A stretch of DNA of 64,000 bases from Bryoerythrophyllum caledonicum (taxonomy: Eukaryota > Streptophyta > Bryopsida > Pottiales > Pottiaceae). A program made the translations under genes and the position numbers. Below the pieces are notes generated by a model. That model saw only the letters and a list, made by a program, of their open reading frames with translations. It had not been told where the DNA came from and searched no databases. Positions 29,951 to 40,789 of the stretch are shown one piece after another. The number at the start of each line of letters is the position of its first letter. Within the stretch, counting starts at the first letter, position 1. The DNA lies in NCBI GenBank assembly GCA_963971425.1, contig OZ020525.1, forward strand, positions 1,922,001 to 1,986,000. The letters run 5' to 3'.

Positions 29951-31200
29951 GGAGCGCAAGGGCGGACCTCATGACACCCTGCGGCTTCTACCGAGGCGGA
30001 CCTCAGGAGCGCAAGGGCGGAACTCATGACACCCTGCAGCTTCCACCGAGGCGGACCTCAGGAGCGCAAGGGCGGAACTCATGACACCCTGCGGCTTCCA
30101 CCGAGGCGGACCTCAGGAGCGCAAGGGCGGAACCCAAGAACCCCGGAAGGCGGAACCCGACAGTGCACCACAAGGCGGAACCAGCGAGAGTGCACCCAAG
30201 GGCGGAAGGAGGAACAGTGAGGGCATACCCGAGGGCATACCCGAGGGCGGACTGGCGGACTGTGAGGCATCCCCCAACGAGAAGCAGCAAGAGTGCACCA
30301 CAGGGGCAGATCTAGCGACAGTGCACCACAAGGCGGAACCTCGACAGTGCATCTAGGGGGCGGAACCTCGACAGTGCATCCAGGGGGCGGAACCGTGAGA
30401 GCATACCCGAAGGCGGACTGGCGGACTGCGAAGCCTCAACACCAGCGAGAGTGCACCCGAGGGCGGAAGGAGCCACAGTGAGAACGTACCCGAGGGCATA
30501 CCCAAGGGCGGACTGGCAGACTGCGAAGCATCTTATAAGAAGGAACCGTGAGAGCATACCCTGAGAGCGGAAGGCGGACAACAGAGCTCCCGAACACGCA
30601 TTGTTGAGGTGGACAGGGGCAAAGCGGTACTCAGGAACGCGCGCTACTAGGCGAGCAGGCTAAACGCGGAACCCTGAACGAGAATTCCCGAGGGCGCACC
30701 AACGAAGGCGAAGGCGGAAGGCGGAACCCTGCGTGCGAAGCCCAAGGGCGGAGGCGGAAGGCGGAGCTCTGAACGCACCTACAAGGGCAAAGGCGGAACT
30801 CTGAACGCACCTACAAGGGCGAAGGCGGAACTCTGAACGCACCTACGAGGGCGGAGGCGGAAGGCGGAGCTCTGAACGCACCACGAGGGCGGAGGCGGAA
30901 GGCGGAGCTCTGAACGCACCCACAAGGGCGAAGGCGGAAGGCGGAGCTCTGAACGCACCTACAAGGGCGAAGGCGGAACTCTGAACGCACCCACAAGGGC
31001 GAAGGCGGAAGGCGTAGCTCTGAACGCACGTACGAGGGCGAAGGTGGAAGGCGGAACCCTGCGCGCAAAGCCCGAGGGCGGAGGAATTCCCGAGGGCGCA
31101 CCAGCGAGGGCGGAGGTGGAAGGAGGAGCTCCGAAGGCGCACCAGCAAGGGCAAAGGCGGAAGGCGGAGCTATGAACTCACGCTGCTAGGGAGGAGCTTC
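29951..31200 (+). repeat. GGCGGA-rich minisatellite block
   Basis: It begins with three near-perfect 55-bp units (29951, 30006, 30061; start GGAGCGCAAGGGCGGA). It then passes into diverged units sharing GGGCGGA, CAGTGCACC and GAACGCACC. A second sub-array near 30770-31020 repeats CTCTGAACGCACCYACRAGGG with periods of roughly 30-45 bp. Open frames across it on both strands are repeat artefacts. Confidence 0.8.
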
Positions 31201-31376
31201 GAAGGTGCACCTGCGAGGCGAAGAGACTCCCGAGAGCTCCAGCACAGTCGGCGGAACCTGCAGCTGGCCGTGAAGCAGGACCGGGCCGCGAGGAGCGAGG
31301 TGACACCTTCAAAAGCAAGGCAAAAGTACGAGGTAAAGTCCAGAGCAAGGGAAAACGGGCTGCGATCGGAGAAAGG

Positions 31377-33145
31377 ATGGCGACCGGATCTTCATCTCAC
31401 ATGAGCATTTGCCCGACCCTCCCCAAGGAGCCTCTCGAGCTCCTGGAACTCAAAGAGGACCTCCTACGCATGGATTGCCTCTCCCTCCTTGAGTTTTGTT
31501 GGAGCTTTTGTATTGATTCTACAGTAGAGGAGATGCGGAGGAACCCACTACCTCAACCGGAGGGGGACAGCATCCGTGCTTGTCCCGATAGGTGGACCAT
31601 GGGTAGGTGGCAAGAGGTATATGAGTTTCCACGACAAGGAGGAGGATGGACCAGCTTGAGGAAGGAGGAGTACGCCAAAGGATGTTTTAGCACTAAGGAT
31701 GCCAAGAACGGCTACTCATTACAGGATTGCTCCGGAGTGGTCCGGAGGAGGACATCGCGTATGGGACTCAGCTCATGTTGAAGAAGTTCGAGGGGACCGA
31801 GTCGGAGCCAGAGCCAGACTCTAAGGGAGGAAGCAGTGCCCCGCAGTCGGAGGAGGAGGCGTTACCACGGCCCAAGCGCCAGAGACCGAGGCAGGGGGGA
31901 GCTCCTGCCACCAGGACCCGTGCAGCCATCCGTGCTGCAGCCACTGGACCAGCACAACTCGGAGGTAAGACTTACCCAGCCTCTGAATTGATCGAGGCCC
32001 TTCGAGTGTATGTGGATGACGTAGATAGGACTTTGGGGCACGTTAGTGGTTTGGTGGGCAACCCTCCACGGGAGGGATTGATTGTTGCGGTCAAGGAGAG
32101 AGTTGGAGGGGCGGAGGACCTTCGCCTCATGGAGCAGAGGGTACATCGGCTCACCGTGGACGTGACGAAGATGAAGAGTAGGGCGTTGGAGGCAGAGGGG
32201 GCATGTAGGGAGGCTCTCCTGCAAGCCAATGCCTCGGCGGCTGCGTTACAACAGGTGGAGAATGCATTACACTTCCCAGCGGATGTGGTTGCCAAGGCCA
32301 AGATGTTTGATGCCAAGTTGGAGAGAGATGGCCATGTCTCCAGCAAACGGGTGATTGCGTTTATGGTGGAGCAGACCGTCAAGTTGGAAGAGGCTTATGC
32401 AAACATGAGGGTGTTGGTGGGCAACCTCACCCACATTCTCCCCAAGGTTGGGGAGGATCTTGACAGTTTGGGCAAGGATGCAGATTCGGAGTCCGATACG
32501 AACTCGGGTGGGCAAGGTTTGGGTGGCCAAGACAAGTCAAAGGAGGTGGTTGATCTTGATAGCCCAGACCTTCTACCACGAGCTCCAGTGGTGGTAGTTG
32601 CTGCATGCCCTTCCCCTTCGGAGATCACCACTCAGGCACAAACCGGTTGGAAGGAGGGCACGGGTGTCACGGGGGAGCCTTCATCCAAGGTTGGTCCCTC
32701 CACCCTCCCTCTTGGAGGCCCCGTTCGCGACGCGTCATTCGTGGCGCCTTTGCCGGGTGTATCCCACCCGGGGAGGTCCACGAGTGAGAGCTCCGCTTAC
32801 ATGCACCTTCCGGTGCCCACGAAGGACAAGTCCGGACCCATTGCTGCGGAGAAGGTCTTCACCGCAACTCCAAACCTAGTACCCGCCTTCACGACCCGAC
32901 CCGGGCTTCACCCGAGCTCCACTTCCGTGTTACTCACTCCGGGTGGCCCGGAAGCCTCTTTGACCTCAAGGGAGACCCTCCCTCATGCGTCCGTGTCCGG
33001 ACCGGCTTCCTCGTTGTCCGCTGATTTATTATTTCCCTTGGCTACTCTTGCCAGGGCCGCCTCTAAGTCAACCTCGAGCCGGACTGCCAAGAAGCGGAAG
33101 AGGAAGGAAGAGAAGAAAAGACTTGCGGAGTTGACCCGGCAGTAG
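31377..33145 (+). pseudogene. Gag-like coiled-coil ORF in the 5.37-kb unit (one frameshift)
   Basis: Frame one runs from ATG 31377 to about 31725, frame two continues to TAG 33143-33145, with a one-base shift near 31725. Joined, it would be close to 590 residues. The N-terminal part (CPDRWTMGRWQEVYEFPRQ) looks globular. The middle (about 31970-32430) is helical/coiled coil. The C-terminal third is Pro/Ser/Thr-rich, ending basic (KKRKRKEEKKR). No zinc knuckle, protease or RT is present. ALHFPADVV, a Phe-x-x-Lys-Leu step and LVGNLTHIL match ALEFPVDVV and LVNNITQVL of the pseudogene at 49829-50929, so a family exists. Gag-like is inferred from architecture only. Confidence 0.6.
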
Positions 33146-34532
33146 GGTCAGTATCTTAGTTTATAGGTCATTGTTCATTCGCGGACTAGGCCCCAGTTTG
33201 ACTTTGGAGTTTGACTTGTTTTGCCTTGGGAGTTGTGTTTAGATGCCTTTTGACTTGGCGTTGAGTTGGTGGGATGACGGCTGAGCCGTCAAGGGTAGTT
33301 AATGCCACCATGTTTAGTTAGATGGCATCTCTTGCTTTGGACGCTAGTTTGTGGTTGCTGCAGTATAAGAGGGGAGCCTCTTGGCACCTCTCTTCACTGC
33401 TTGTTGTGTGTATTTACTTTCAGTTTGAATTCTAAACCTACGCTCTCAGAAAACCTTCCACGGTTGGAGAGCTCGGATTGCATACGTGATTGTGAGTACC
33501 ATTTCAAGTAGTCCACTCCTCAAGTCTATACTAACTACCAAAGTTGTCGTTTCCTTGTTCCATCAAGTAGAGTTTGCCGTGTGGATGGGAATAACAGGTG
33601 AGATGGCTAAGGGGTTAGTCAGACGTGACTCTAACTCTAACTCGTGCAATTTTTTCCTTGTTCCATCAAGTAGGGTTAGTCCGGGTGGATGGGAATAATA
33701 GGTGAGATTGTATGGGTTCAGGGAAGGACAAGGGGGGAGTGACCGGTGAGGGAGGAGTCTTAGTGCGCCTTGTGTGACCTATCGGTGGCGGATGTAGCCG
33801 GTTGTGAGGGCGTAGTCAGATTCCTGCTACACTAACCTTTGGTCGGATGGTTGAGTCGTAAGGAGCATTAACTTACCTTAAAACATTAAGTCTAGTTTCA
33901 GTCTTCTCTTTTGTGCGGATGTCTATTGGTAAGGACTGACCCAAAAACCATGTGTTAAGGATTGAATAAGACCTGGTTAGATCCCTTGTGCGGATGTCTA
34001 TGCGGATACAACTAGGGCCTACTCTAACAGCTCGGGTTACCTTGAGGGAAGGACGGAAAGCTAACTAACCCCCCTTTGTGCGGATGTCTATTGGAGGTGA
34101 GGGAGGAAGGACGTCGTCCTCTGAAGGAAAGGAGTAGAGTCTATGGTCCCTTGTGCGGATGTCTATGTGGACCCCCTAGATAAAGCTCTTTTAGCCATTT
34201 CGAGGTAAAGGAAGGACTACTAATTCAGATGGTAGGTAGGTAAAACTACGTGGCCGCCACGAGAATTACACAAGTCCTAGAGGCCAAGGGCCTAACCCCC
34301 CCCCCCCCTAACGGGGGAAATACAGTGAAACCACAACCATCCCAAGTTAGAAGTAGGAGTCGATAGAATAGGAGGAAGGAAGGAAAGATGTTACTTGTGT
34401 CTAACCCCCAAAATCTCTACGAGTCCACGGAGCAATCGTCCGTGGTGATATACCCCCCCTTTGGATGCTTATGATCTCCGCATGTACATAGTGAACATGG
34501 GTGTATAGTTATTCCTCCACAAGGACTAAGTG
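33146..34532. other. Non-coding part of the 5.37-kb unit with spaced 17-mers
   Basis: No supported gene. TTGTGCGGATGTCTATN recurs at 33911, 33986, 34076 and 34151 (spacings 75, 90, 75). TTCCATCAAGTAG recurs near 33558 and 33663 with similar flanks. Confidence 0.6.
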
Positions 34533-34803
34533 GATGTCCGCCGTGGGTGTCCGCCGTGGGTATCCGCCGTAGGTATTTGCCGTGGGTGTCCGCCGTGGGT
34601 GTCCGCCGTGGGTTTCCGCCGTGGGTATCCGCCGTGGGTATCCGCCTTGGGTTTCCGCCGTGGGTATCCGCCGTGGGTTTCCACCATGGATATCCTCTGT
34701 GGGTGTCCGCCGTGGGTATCCTCCGTGGGTGTCCGCCGTGGGTATCCGCCGTGGGTGTCCACCGTGGGTGTCCGCCGTGGGTGTCCGCCGTGGGTGTCCG
34801 CCA
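34533..34803 (+). repeat. 13-bp minisatellite
   Basis: About 21 tandem units of TCCGCCGTGGGTR with few variants. Because 13 is not a multiple of 3, all frames of a strand read the same peptide cycle, which explains the overlapping long open frames on both strands here. Confidence 0.95.
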
Positions 34804-35038
34804 AAGGAGCAAAGCCCTTCCCCTACGGTAAAGGGGAAGGGTGGTTGTAGATAAGACTAAACCATATGGTCTAACCTTTCTTTTCTTTCTTATTATGTAT
34901 CTATTGTGGTATGTTTAGTGTTGTATAGCCTTAGGACTGTTGTTAGTCGTTGTAGTTCTCGGTGATTCTCTGTGGGAACGAATACCTTAGGGTATCTTTG
35001 TATTAAGATGTGAATACTTGCCAACACGTGCTACGACA
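34804..35038. other. 3' end of the 5.37-kb unit
   Basis: Non-coding. Contains CTCTGTGGGAACGA at 34968-34981 and ends TACGACA. Confidence 0.55.
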
Positions 35039-35257
35039 GATGTCCTGGTGAATAGCTTTCGAAGGGGGCAAGAGTTCAAAATCACCGGAGTTCAGAAGGG
35101 CATTGATGACACCCATGCGTTCATTATGACCACCACACCACAACAAGCGAAGAAGATCCACTACATCAAATCACTACACACCACGAGGTTATACAAGCTA
35201 CACACATCACCGGAGGAAAGGTATCACAAGAGACTAAGGCAAAGAAGGATGCCTTAA
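35039..35257 (+). pseudogene. LINE ORF1a, 3' part
   Basis: It resumes the ORF1 frame at the right TSD (GATGTCCTGGTG reads D-V-L-V) and runs to TAA 35255-35257. It encodes about 72 residues, Lys/Arg/His-rich near the end (ERYHKRLRQRR), which would suit nucleic-acid binding. No recognisable domain. The TSD (35039-35043) is included. Confidence 0.6.
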
Positions 35258-35286
35258 CCCTAACCCTCTCTCCTCTTCCTATCCTC

Positions 35287-35832
35287 ATGAGTGTTTGTGA
35301 TACAAGTGATGCCATTCGTAAGATTATTGGTGATACTAACACTAGATCAATTTGGTTCCACAAAGAATGTGGAACTAGACATAATGGTAGTGCCAATGTA
35401 CATTGTGCTAACCCAATTGTTTACAAGCAATTTGTAAACAAAACCTTTGCTTTAAGAGGATACCTTGTAGAGTTTGCACCACATCGAAGGAGTCTAGAAA
35501 GAACGGAACCCCCCTCTGAAGCACAAGTGAAGACATTCGGGTTTGATGACGTCAATACCGCCATGGTAAACACGGTGGAGACCTTCAAGATACAAGAAAC
35601 CTCACCCAACATTTCCAAGCAAGATGTGTTGGAAATTGTGGAGTCGGTTATGGAGGAAAGCAACAAGAAGATGAGGAAGGAGACACGAGAGTATGTCGAT
35701 CAAAAACATGAAGAATTGAAGGCTCAAATGATGAGCATCCAACAAGCAATGAGCGCCGCGCTTGCTTCAATGCAAGCCATCACAGGAAGTATGGCTACAC
35801 CCATGATTGAAGACAAGCCGCCAAACTTGTAG
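35287..35832 (+). CDS. LINE ORF1b, 181 aa, His/Cys cluster and coiled coil
   Basis: It starts 30 bp after ORF1a in a different frame. Residues about 20-40 hold WFHKECGTRHNGSANVHC, a Cys/His cluster that may bind zinc. Residues about 110-165 are predicted coiled coil (Glu/Lys/Met/Gln-rich). Zinc-binding plus coiled coil is common in LINE ORF1 proteins, which coat the RNA, so an RNA-binding role is inferred. The frame is intact although the element is old. Confidence 0.6.
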   Translation: MSVCDTSDAIRKIIGDTNTRSIWFHKECGTRHNGSANVHCANPIVYKQFVNKTFALRGYLVEFAPHRRSLERTEPPSEAQVKTFGFDDVNTAMVNTVETFKIQETSPNISKQDVLEIVESVMEESNKKMRKETREYVDQKHEELKAQMMSIQQAMSAALASMQAITGSMATPMIEDKPPNL

Positions 35833-36044
35833 ACTTCAAAGACTACAAGGTAACTACCTTTGACCATACAATATACCGAATACATATACTAAAGTCTAGT
35901 ATAGACTACGGATACTATACTAATACATTATATGTAGTAGTTTACATTCATACACCCGTATATGGGGCGTGTAAATACTGTATTAAACTTCATATTCAAT
36001 ACAAATACATCATTCTATACAAAGGAGAATACATATACATATAC
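35833..36044. other. AT-rich spacer before LINE ORF2
   Basis: Contains many TACATA-type repeats. No gene. Confidence 0.5.
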
Positions 36045-37538
36045 TTGAATACATATACTAATACAAATACCAAAATTCATACAAATACAAACTCTCAAAA
36101 CATACATACAAAAACATATACGTACTCAAATAAAAATACTACCTACAATACACATACACACATAAATACAAACACAACATCCACCACATACATAAAAAGA
36201 TGCAAAAACATAAACCAATATCTACACATTAAGATTAACACAAACCAAGATTCACAAACAAACACCAAACCAAGTAACAAAAGCAACATACAAAACAATA
36301 AACCAGAACAAAACAATAAATCAAATAAAAACACTTCAACTAACACTACATACATCACAAATACAAACAAAAAATTCACAAATACCATAAACAATAAAAC
36401 ACATACAACCATAAAGAAAATCATATTAATAATAGATAATAAATACATAAAAACAATCCATCCAAAAAATATATATAAACCAAAAAATCAAAGAAAACAA
36501 CAACCTAAAACACTACACTACAAAAATACCACAAATAAATACTTCCCTCTCACTAGTATTATACAAAAAATAGTCCTCACACACTTTACAATCATACACA
36601 ATACGGCATATACCAAATGTATCTTACAACACAAATACATTCACAAAATACCCAATCATTATACCAACTACCAAACATGTATTAAAAGATACTTCCTTTA
36701 TATAAAATACAAATACTATACCAAATACTACTCTAACCATTTTACCAGAAACCAAATACCAAACACAAAACTTTATACACACACACACACACATGTACAC
36801 AGTAATAAAATACATACACATACACCAAAAAACATACACATACTTACACAAACAAATAAGAAAACAAACAACAAACAAACATACAAAAAAATACAAAATA
36901 AACCACATACTCACAAACACTCATACACAAACACAAACATACACACAAAGAAAAAAAAAAGCGCTGGTTCCCAAACTAGAACTAAACAAAAACATAGAAC
37001 TAAACACGCACAAACAAATACACACAAACCCTCCCTAAACACAAAACAACTAGCAACCAAATGTGAAAAAACCACCAGAAGCACAACAAAAGAAAAAACA
37101 ACAACACACCCAAACAAAAACCCCCCCTTACCAAAGACCAAACACAACTACAATAAAACAAAAAAAAAACAACAACAACAAAAACAAAACAAAAAAAACA
37201 ACAAACAACCACTTCATAAAGCTACACAAAAAACAAAAATCCTAAAACTAAGCACCAAACCAGAGCACATAAAATTCCTACTAATTTTAGGAGGAGACAT
37301 TGAGACTAACCCAGGCCCGATGCCTAATATACTAAAAAGACACCTTTCATCACATAAGAAAAATGCCAAAATATACTTCATACCTAATACCATAAAATTA
37401 CAACCGGAATATGGACACATTGCAAAATCCTTCGCACCTTTTTTAAAAATCACACACATAACACTACACATCCAAACATTGCCCAATACGTCCAACAAAA
37501 AAATATGCATCCACCACCCCACATTCTATATGCACTAG
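36045..37538 (+). CDS. LINE ORF2 leader, Lys/Asn/Thr-rich, ending with a 2A motif
   Basis: 497 codons, of which the first about 400 are low complexity: almost only Lys, Asn, Thr, Ile, His and Tyr, from a plus strand with only about 3-5 percent G. Whether this part is translated is uncertain. At residues 413-425 is a complete 2A-type motif (see 37281-37319). About 70 residues follow, then TAG 37536-37538. The endonuclease frame starts 34 bp earlier at ATG 37505 in the -1 frame relative to this one, with a run of seven A at 37497-37503 directly before it. That is compatible with slippage, reinitiation or a simple frameshift mutation. Confidence 0.5.
   Translation: MNTYTNTNTKIHTNTNSQNIHTKTYTYSNKNTTYNTHTHINTNTTSTTYIKRCKNINQYLHIKINTNQDSQTNTKPSNKSNIQNNKPEQNNKSNKNTSTNTTYITNTNKKFTNTINNKTHTTIKKIILIIDNKYIKTIHPKNIYKPKNQRKQQPKTLHYKNTTNKYFPLTSIIQKIVLTHFTIIHNTAYTKCILQHKYIHKIPNHYTNYQTCIKRYFLYIKYKYYTKYYSNHFTRNQIPNTKLYTHTHTHVHSNKIHTHTPKNIHILTQTNKKTNNKQTYKKIQNKPHTHKHSYTNTNIHTKKKKSAGSQTRTKQKHRTKHAQTNTHKPSLNTKQLATKCEKTTRSTTKEKTTTHPNKNPPLPKTKHNYNKTKKKQQQQKQNKKNNKQPLHKATQKTKILKLSTKPEHIKFLLILGGDIETNPGPMPNILKRHLSSHKKNAKIYFIPNTIKLQPEYGHIAKSFAPFLKITHITLHIQTLPNTSNKKICIHHPTFYMH
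37281..37319 (+). other. 2A ribosome-skipping motif in the LINE
   Basis: The in-frame sequence reads LILGGDIETNPGP, matching the 2A consensus D-(V/I)-E-x-N-P-G-P. Skipping would fall between Gly 37314-37316 and Pro 37317-37319. 2A motifs are known in trypanosome L1Tc and several animal non-LTR retrotransposons. Confidence 0.85.
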
Positions 37539-39157
37539 TAGTCACCACTCACCCACACATAGATGAATGTAACCATCTCCTAAATACACAAAATCTAAAC
37601 ACAATTACATGGACCAATATACTACTACAAAATATACTAAACTTACAAAACCCGCGAGAACAACACATTTACACTCCGCACCCATATATAGAATTCCTGG
37701 AAAACAACCAAAACATTATAAAACATGAGAACTCAATACATAAAAAACTATATGACTTCTTACATAGCCAAACCACACCTCCCTCAAATGAAACAATAAA
37801 ACTAAAATTCCCTTACCTCCCTAACAACCTCATAAATGAATCGCTAAATTGTCTAGACCCTATACCAGAATACATCCACCCACCCCCACCTCTCCTCCAC
37901 ATCCCTCCTCAAAACCATAACATTAGATCAAACCAAGAAAATACATACATAATCAGATGGAATGCCTCCTCACTGAACACTGCCCTCCCTAGCTTACAAA
38001 CTTTGGTCACACACACAGACGCACCACCGGCCCTCATAGTCATACAAGAAACAAAATTAACTGCCACAAAATCTACAAAATATATACAAAATATATTTCA
38101 AAACTATAAACTCATCTTTAATAATACACATGCACTTACAAGATGCATACAACAACGAAGACCATACACACCGGGCCGCGGTGGCCTCCATACACTAATA
38201 CACAAAAACTATGCCTTCCTGGGCAATATCAACAAAATTCCTACTCCAATGCACATATCACCATATATCCAAATAATCAAAATCATTGATCACCTACTAC
38301 AACCATGGCTAATCTTTCACATGTATATGCCATCTCATCCCAAAGATACTAGATTTATCTTAGACATACAAAACACTATTACATCCCATATTAACAATAA
38401 TCCCAATCATACATACCTATTATGTGGAGACTTCAATAGAGACATAGCACTAATCAGCCGCCAAAATGGAAATCATAACACCCCCCCCCAAAACATTGAT
38501 TACCAATGGCGTCGCTTCAGAGAAAGCTTAAACTTCACTTACATCAATACCGATACACAATTCTCTAGACAAGGGGGCTATAACTATAATGATTGGAGTC
38601 TAATAGATGGATTTTATATAAATACAAACCACAATACACAATGCACCTCTACAACAAACAAAGATATTATCCTCAACTCGGACCACCCACCAGTACAATT
38701 ACACATTCCAAATAACACATTAATTAGTAGAACTCCTATAACCCTAAATAATGACACTATACGCATACTCAACCCCATCCCAAAAACCAACATAGAAAAA
38801 TTCAACACAAAATTCTTCGAAGAAAACTCCGTACAAATAGACTCCCTCATAAACACTCTTGAAAATAATAGTCATTTAACACAAACACAATGGCAAGAAG
38901 CATGCCACACCCTAGACAAACTCATCAATAAAATCTCTGTTACACTAGAACAAACTTGTAAAGCACATCCAATACCTCAAATGACAAATAGAACTTCCCA
39001 ACAAGGCGGGTACTTACCCCGTAAACTCTCTAAAACGTGGAAACAACACCTAACCACATACCATACTATACGAAAAACCATTAGAATTGTAAAACACAAC
39101 CCTCAATGGCGTAATCACCCCATATGCACTGAACTACTAACTCTACAACACACCTAA
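37505..39157 (+). pseudogene. LINE ORF2: APE-type endonuclease domain
   Basis: Exonuclease-endonuclease-phosphatase motifs are in order: WNASSL (about 37957), IQETKL (about 38043, catalytic Glu), CGDFNRD (about 38421), SLIDGFY (about 38590) and SDHPP (about 38677, catalytic Asp-His). This enzyme nicks target DNA to prime reverse transcription. The frame stops at TAA 39155-39157 but continues in the same frame into the RT part, so the stop is a mutation (CAA to TAA would explain it). Confidence 0.85.
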
Positions 39158-40789
39158 ATCCCCACCCCGCCACCTCCGGACCTTCCCCACGACACATGGA
39201 TAAAAGATATCGCACTAATTGCAAAAAATGCCAACATACAAGCCAGGAAAATAACCACAAAATACACCAAAGATAACATTAAAAAAGCCATCTCAAAATA
39301 TAGACAACTATACGAAATCAGCCCAAAAAAAATTAACAAAAAAGTCTTTAAAAACCTTCAAACCCCGCCAATGGACTGTATCACAGATCAATATAATAAT
39401 ATTCTAACTAGCCCCGAAGACATTGCGAATGAAATAGTCAACCAACAAACAAAAACCAATAGACCAACAATACCAACATGTAATTACCAACCACAACATA
39501 CAAACGAATGTACATGTGCAGTACGCCAATATCCATGGCATGACCTGGATGGATATACCCTTGACAAACGAGGCGAACCAGAAATCCCACTACACAAATA
39601 CCTAAACAGAGCCACATACGACACATGCCTTCAAAATCTTGGCAACAATAAAGCCCCAGGCCCAGACCGCATACCAAACTCAATACTCAAAAATATGCCT
39701 CCAAGATTTCATAAACTATTATTCCTATTCTTCTCCCACTGCTATAAACAAAAACAAATACCGACCTCATGGAAATCAAGTGCAACAATTTTACTATACA
39801 AAAAAGGCGACCCGTCCATACTACCCAACCATAGGCCAATTGCACTAGCTAACACAATATATAAACTCTTTACCAGCACACTCACCGCTATATTGTCCTC
39901 ATATGGTGAAAAATTCAAAATCCTACATGATAGTCAAGAAGGATTTAGAGCAGAGAGAAGTACCGCTCGACAAATCCAAACTATAATAGCCGCACTAGAA
40001 GATGCAAAATTCACTAACCAAGACATATACATATTATACGTTGACTTCAAAAATGCCTTTGGCTCAATAGATCATGCCCGACTTCTAGCAATAATGATGG
40101 ACCTTGGCTACCCAAAAGAGGCAACTACACTTGTCGGAAACATCTACTCCCAATCATCCACCTACTACATTGGCGAACACTTTGGAAAAACAAAACCTAT
40201 ATCCATCCAATGAGGAATTATACAAGGGGACACTCTAAGCCCATACCTTTTCATTATATTTTTAGAACCACTACTCAGATGGCTTGAAAGGGACAACAAC
40301 GGATACACTTTTGGCACATCACAAGTCACAATAAACTCCGCCGCATACGCGGATGACCTCACCACCATAACCAACAAAGTCAAATCTATCCAAATACAAC
40401 TCAATAAAATTGATAGATATTGTAAATGGGCTGGCATGGATGTGGGAGTCCCAAAATGTGCCGCTACCGGATGCCCAAACAAATCCAAATTAAATTCTAC
40501 CACTTTCAAAGCCCTAATGCAAGCTTCTAATATCAACTACCGCAATCAACCAATTCCTATACTACACCAAAATGAACCATACATATACTTAGGTACCTAT
40601 CTTGTCCCATCACTGAAATGGAAAATCCAAATCCATACTACAACCACTAAACTCATCAAACAATGTAAAGAACTAACAACATGCCCGGCCACCATGAAAC
40701 AAATAATAAAAATGGTTGATACCGTACTACGCCCAGGGGTGGCATATAGTTTCTACGGTGTACCATACTCTGCCAGCTATAAAAAAACT
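39158..40789 (+). pseudogene. LINE ORF2: reverse transcriptase domain
   Basis: Same frame as the endonuclease. RT motifs: NNKAPGPDRIPNSILK (RT 2), WKSSATILLYKKGDP, NHRPIALANTIYKLF (RT 3), QEGFRAERST (RT 4), YVDFKNAFGSIDH (motif A, Asp present), GIIQGDTLSPYLF (motif B) and AYADDL (motif C, 40343-40360, both Asp present). TGA at 40211-40213 sits where Arg of R-G-I-x-Q-G-D is expected, so CGA to TGA. A run of seven A at 40781-40787 shifts the frame by one base; the true frame continues with LDQKIIAIQKTICGLPK. Confidence 0.92.

Larger units (their letters stand above)
29671..35038 (+). mobile_element. 5.37-kb TG...CA unit, probable giant solo LTR carrying a gag-like ORF
   Basis: It starts TGTCGTA and ends TACGACA (a perfect 7-bp terminal inverted repeat) and is flanked by GATGT. 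Removing it and one TSD restores the LINE ORF1 frame. I searched both ends by eye for a long direct repeat and found none, so it is not an ordinary element with two LTRs. CTCTGTGGGAACGA at 34968-34981, about 57 bp before its end, resembles a motif found near the 3' end of plant gypsy LTRs. The best reading is a very long solo LTR in plus orientation. Alternatives are a heavily rearranged element or another class. It contains GC-rich minisatellites and one frameshifted ORF. Confidence 0.65.

Noticed and set aside
30024..31154. ORFs of 60-100 codons on both strands
   Set aside because: Products of the GGCGGA minisatellites, not independent genes.
31862..32631. Minus-strand ORFs opposite the gag-like ORF
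   Set aside because: Shadows of the plus-strand coding frame.
34417..34854. ORFs of 90-131 codons on both strands
   Set aside because: 13-bp minisatellite read in all frames.
29671..35038. Ordinary LTR retrotransposon with two LTRs
   Set aside because: No direct repeat could be found between 29671-31370 and 33150-35038.
36143..37212. Minus-strand hydrophobic ORFs (possible membrane proteins)
   Set aside because: Antisense of the A/C-rich LINE leader; Val/Phe/Cys/Leu runs arise from composition.
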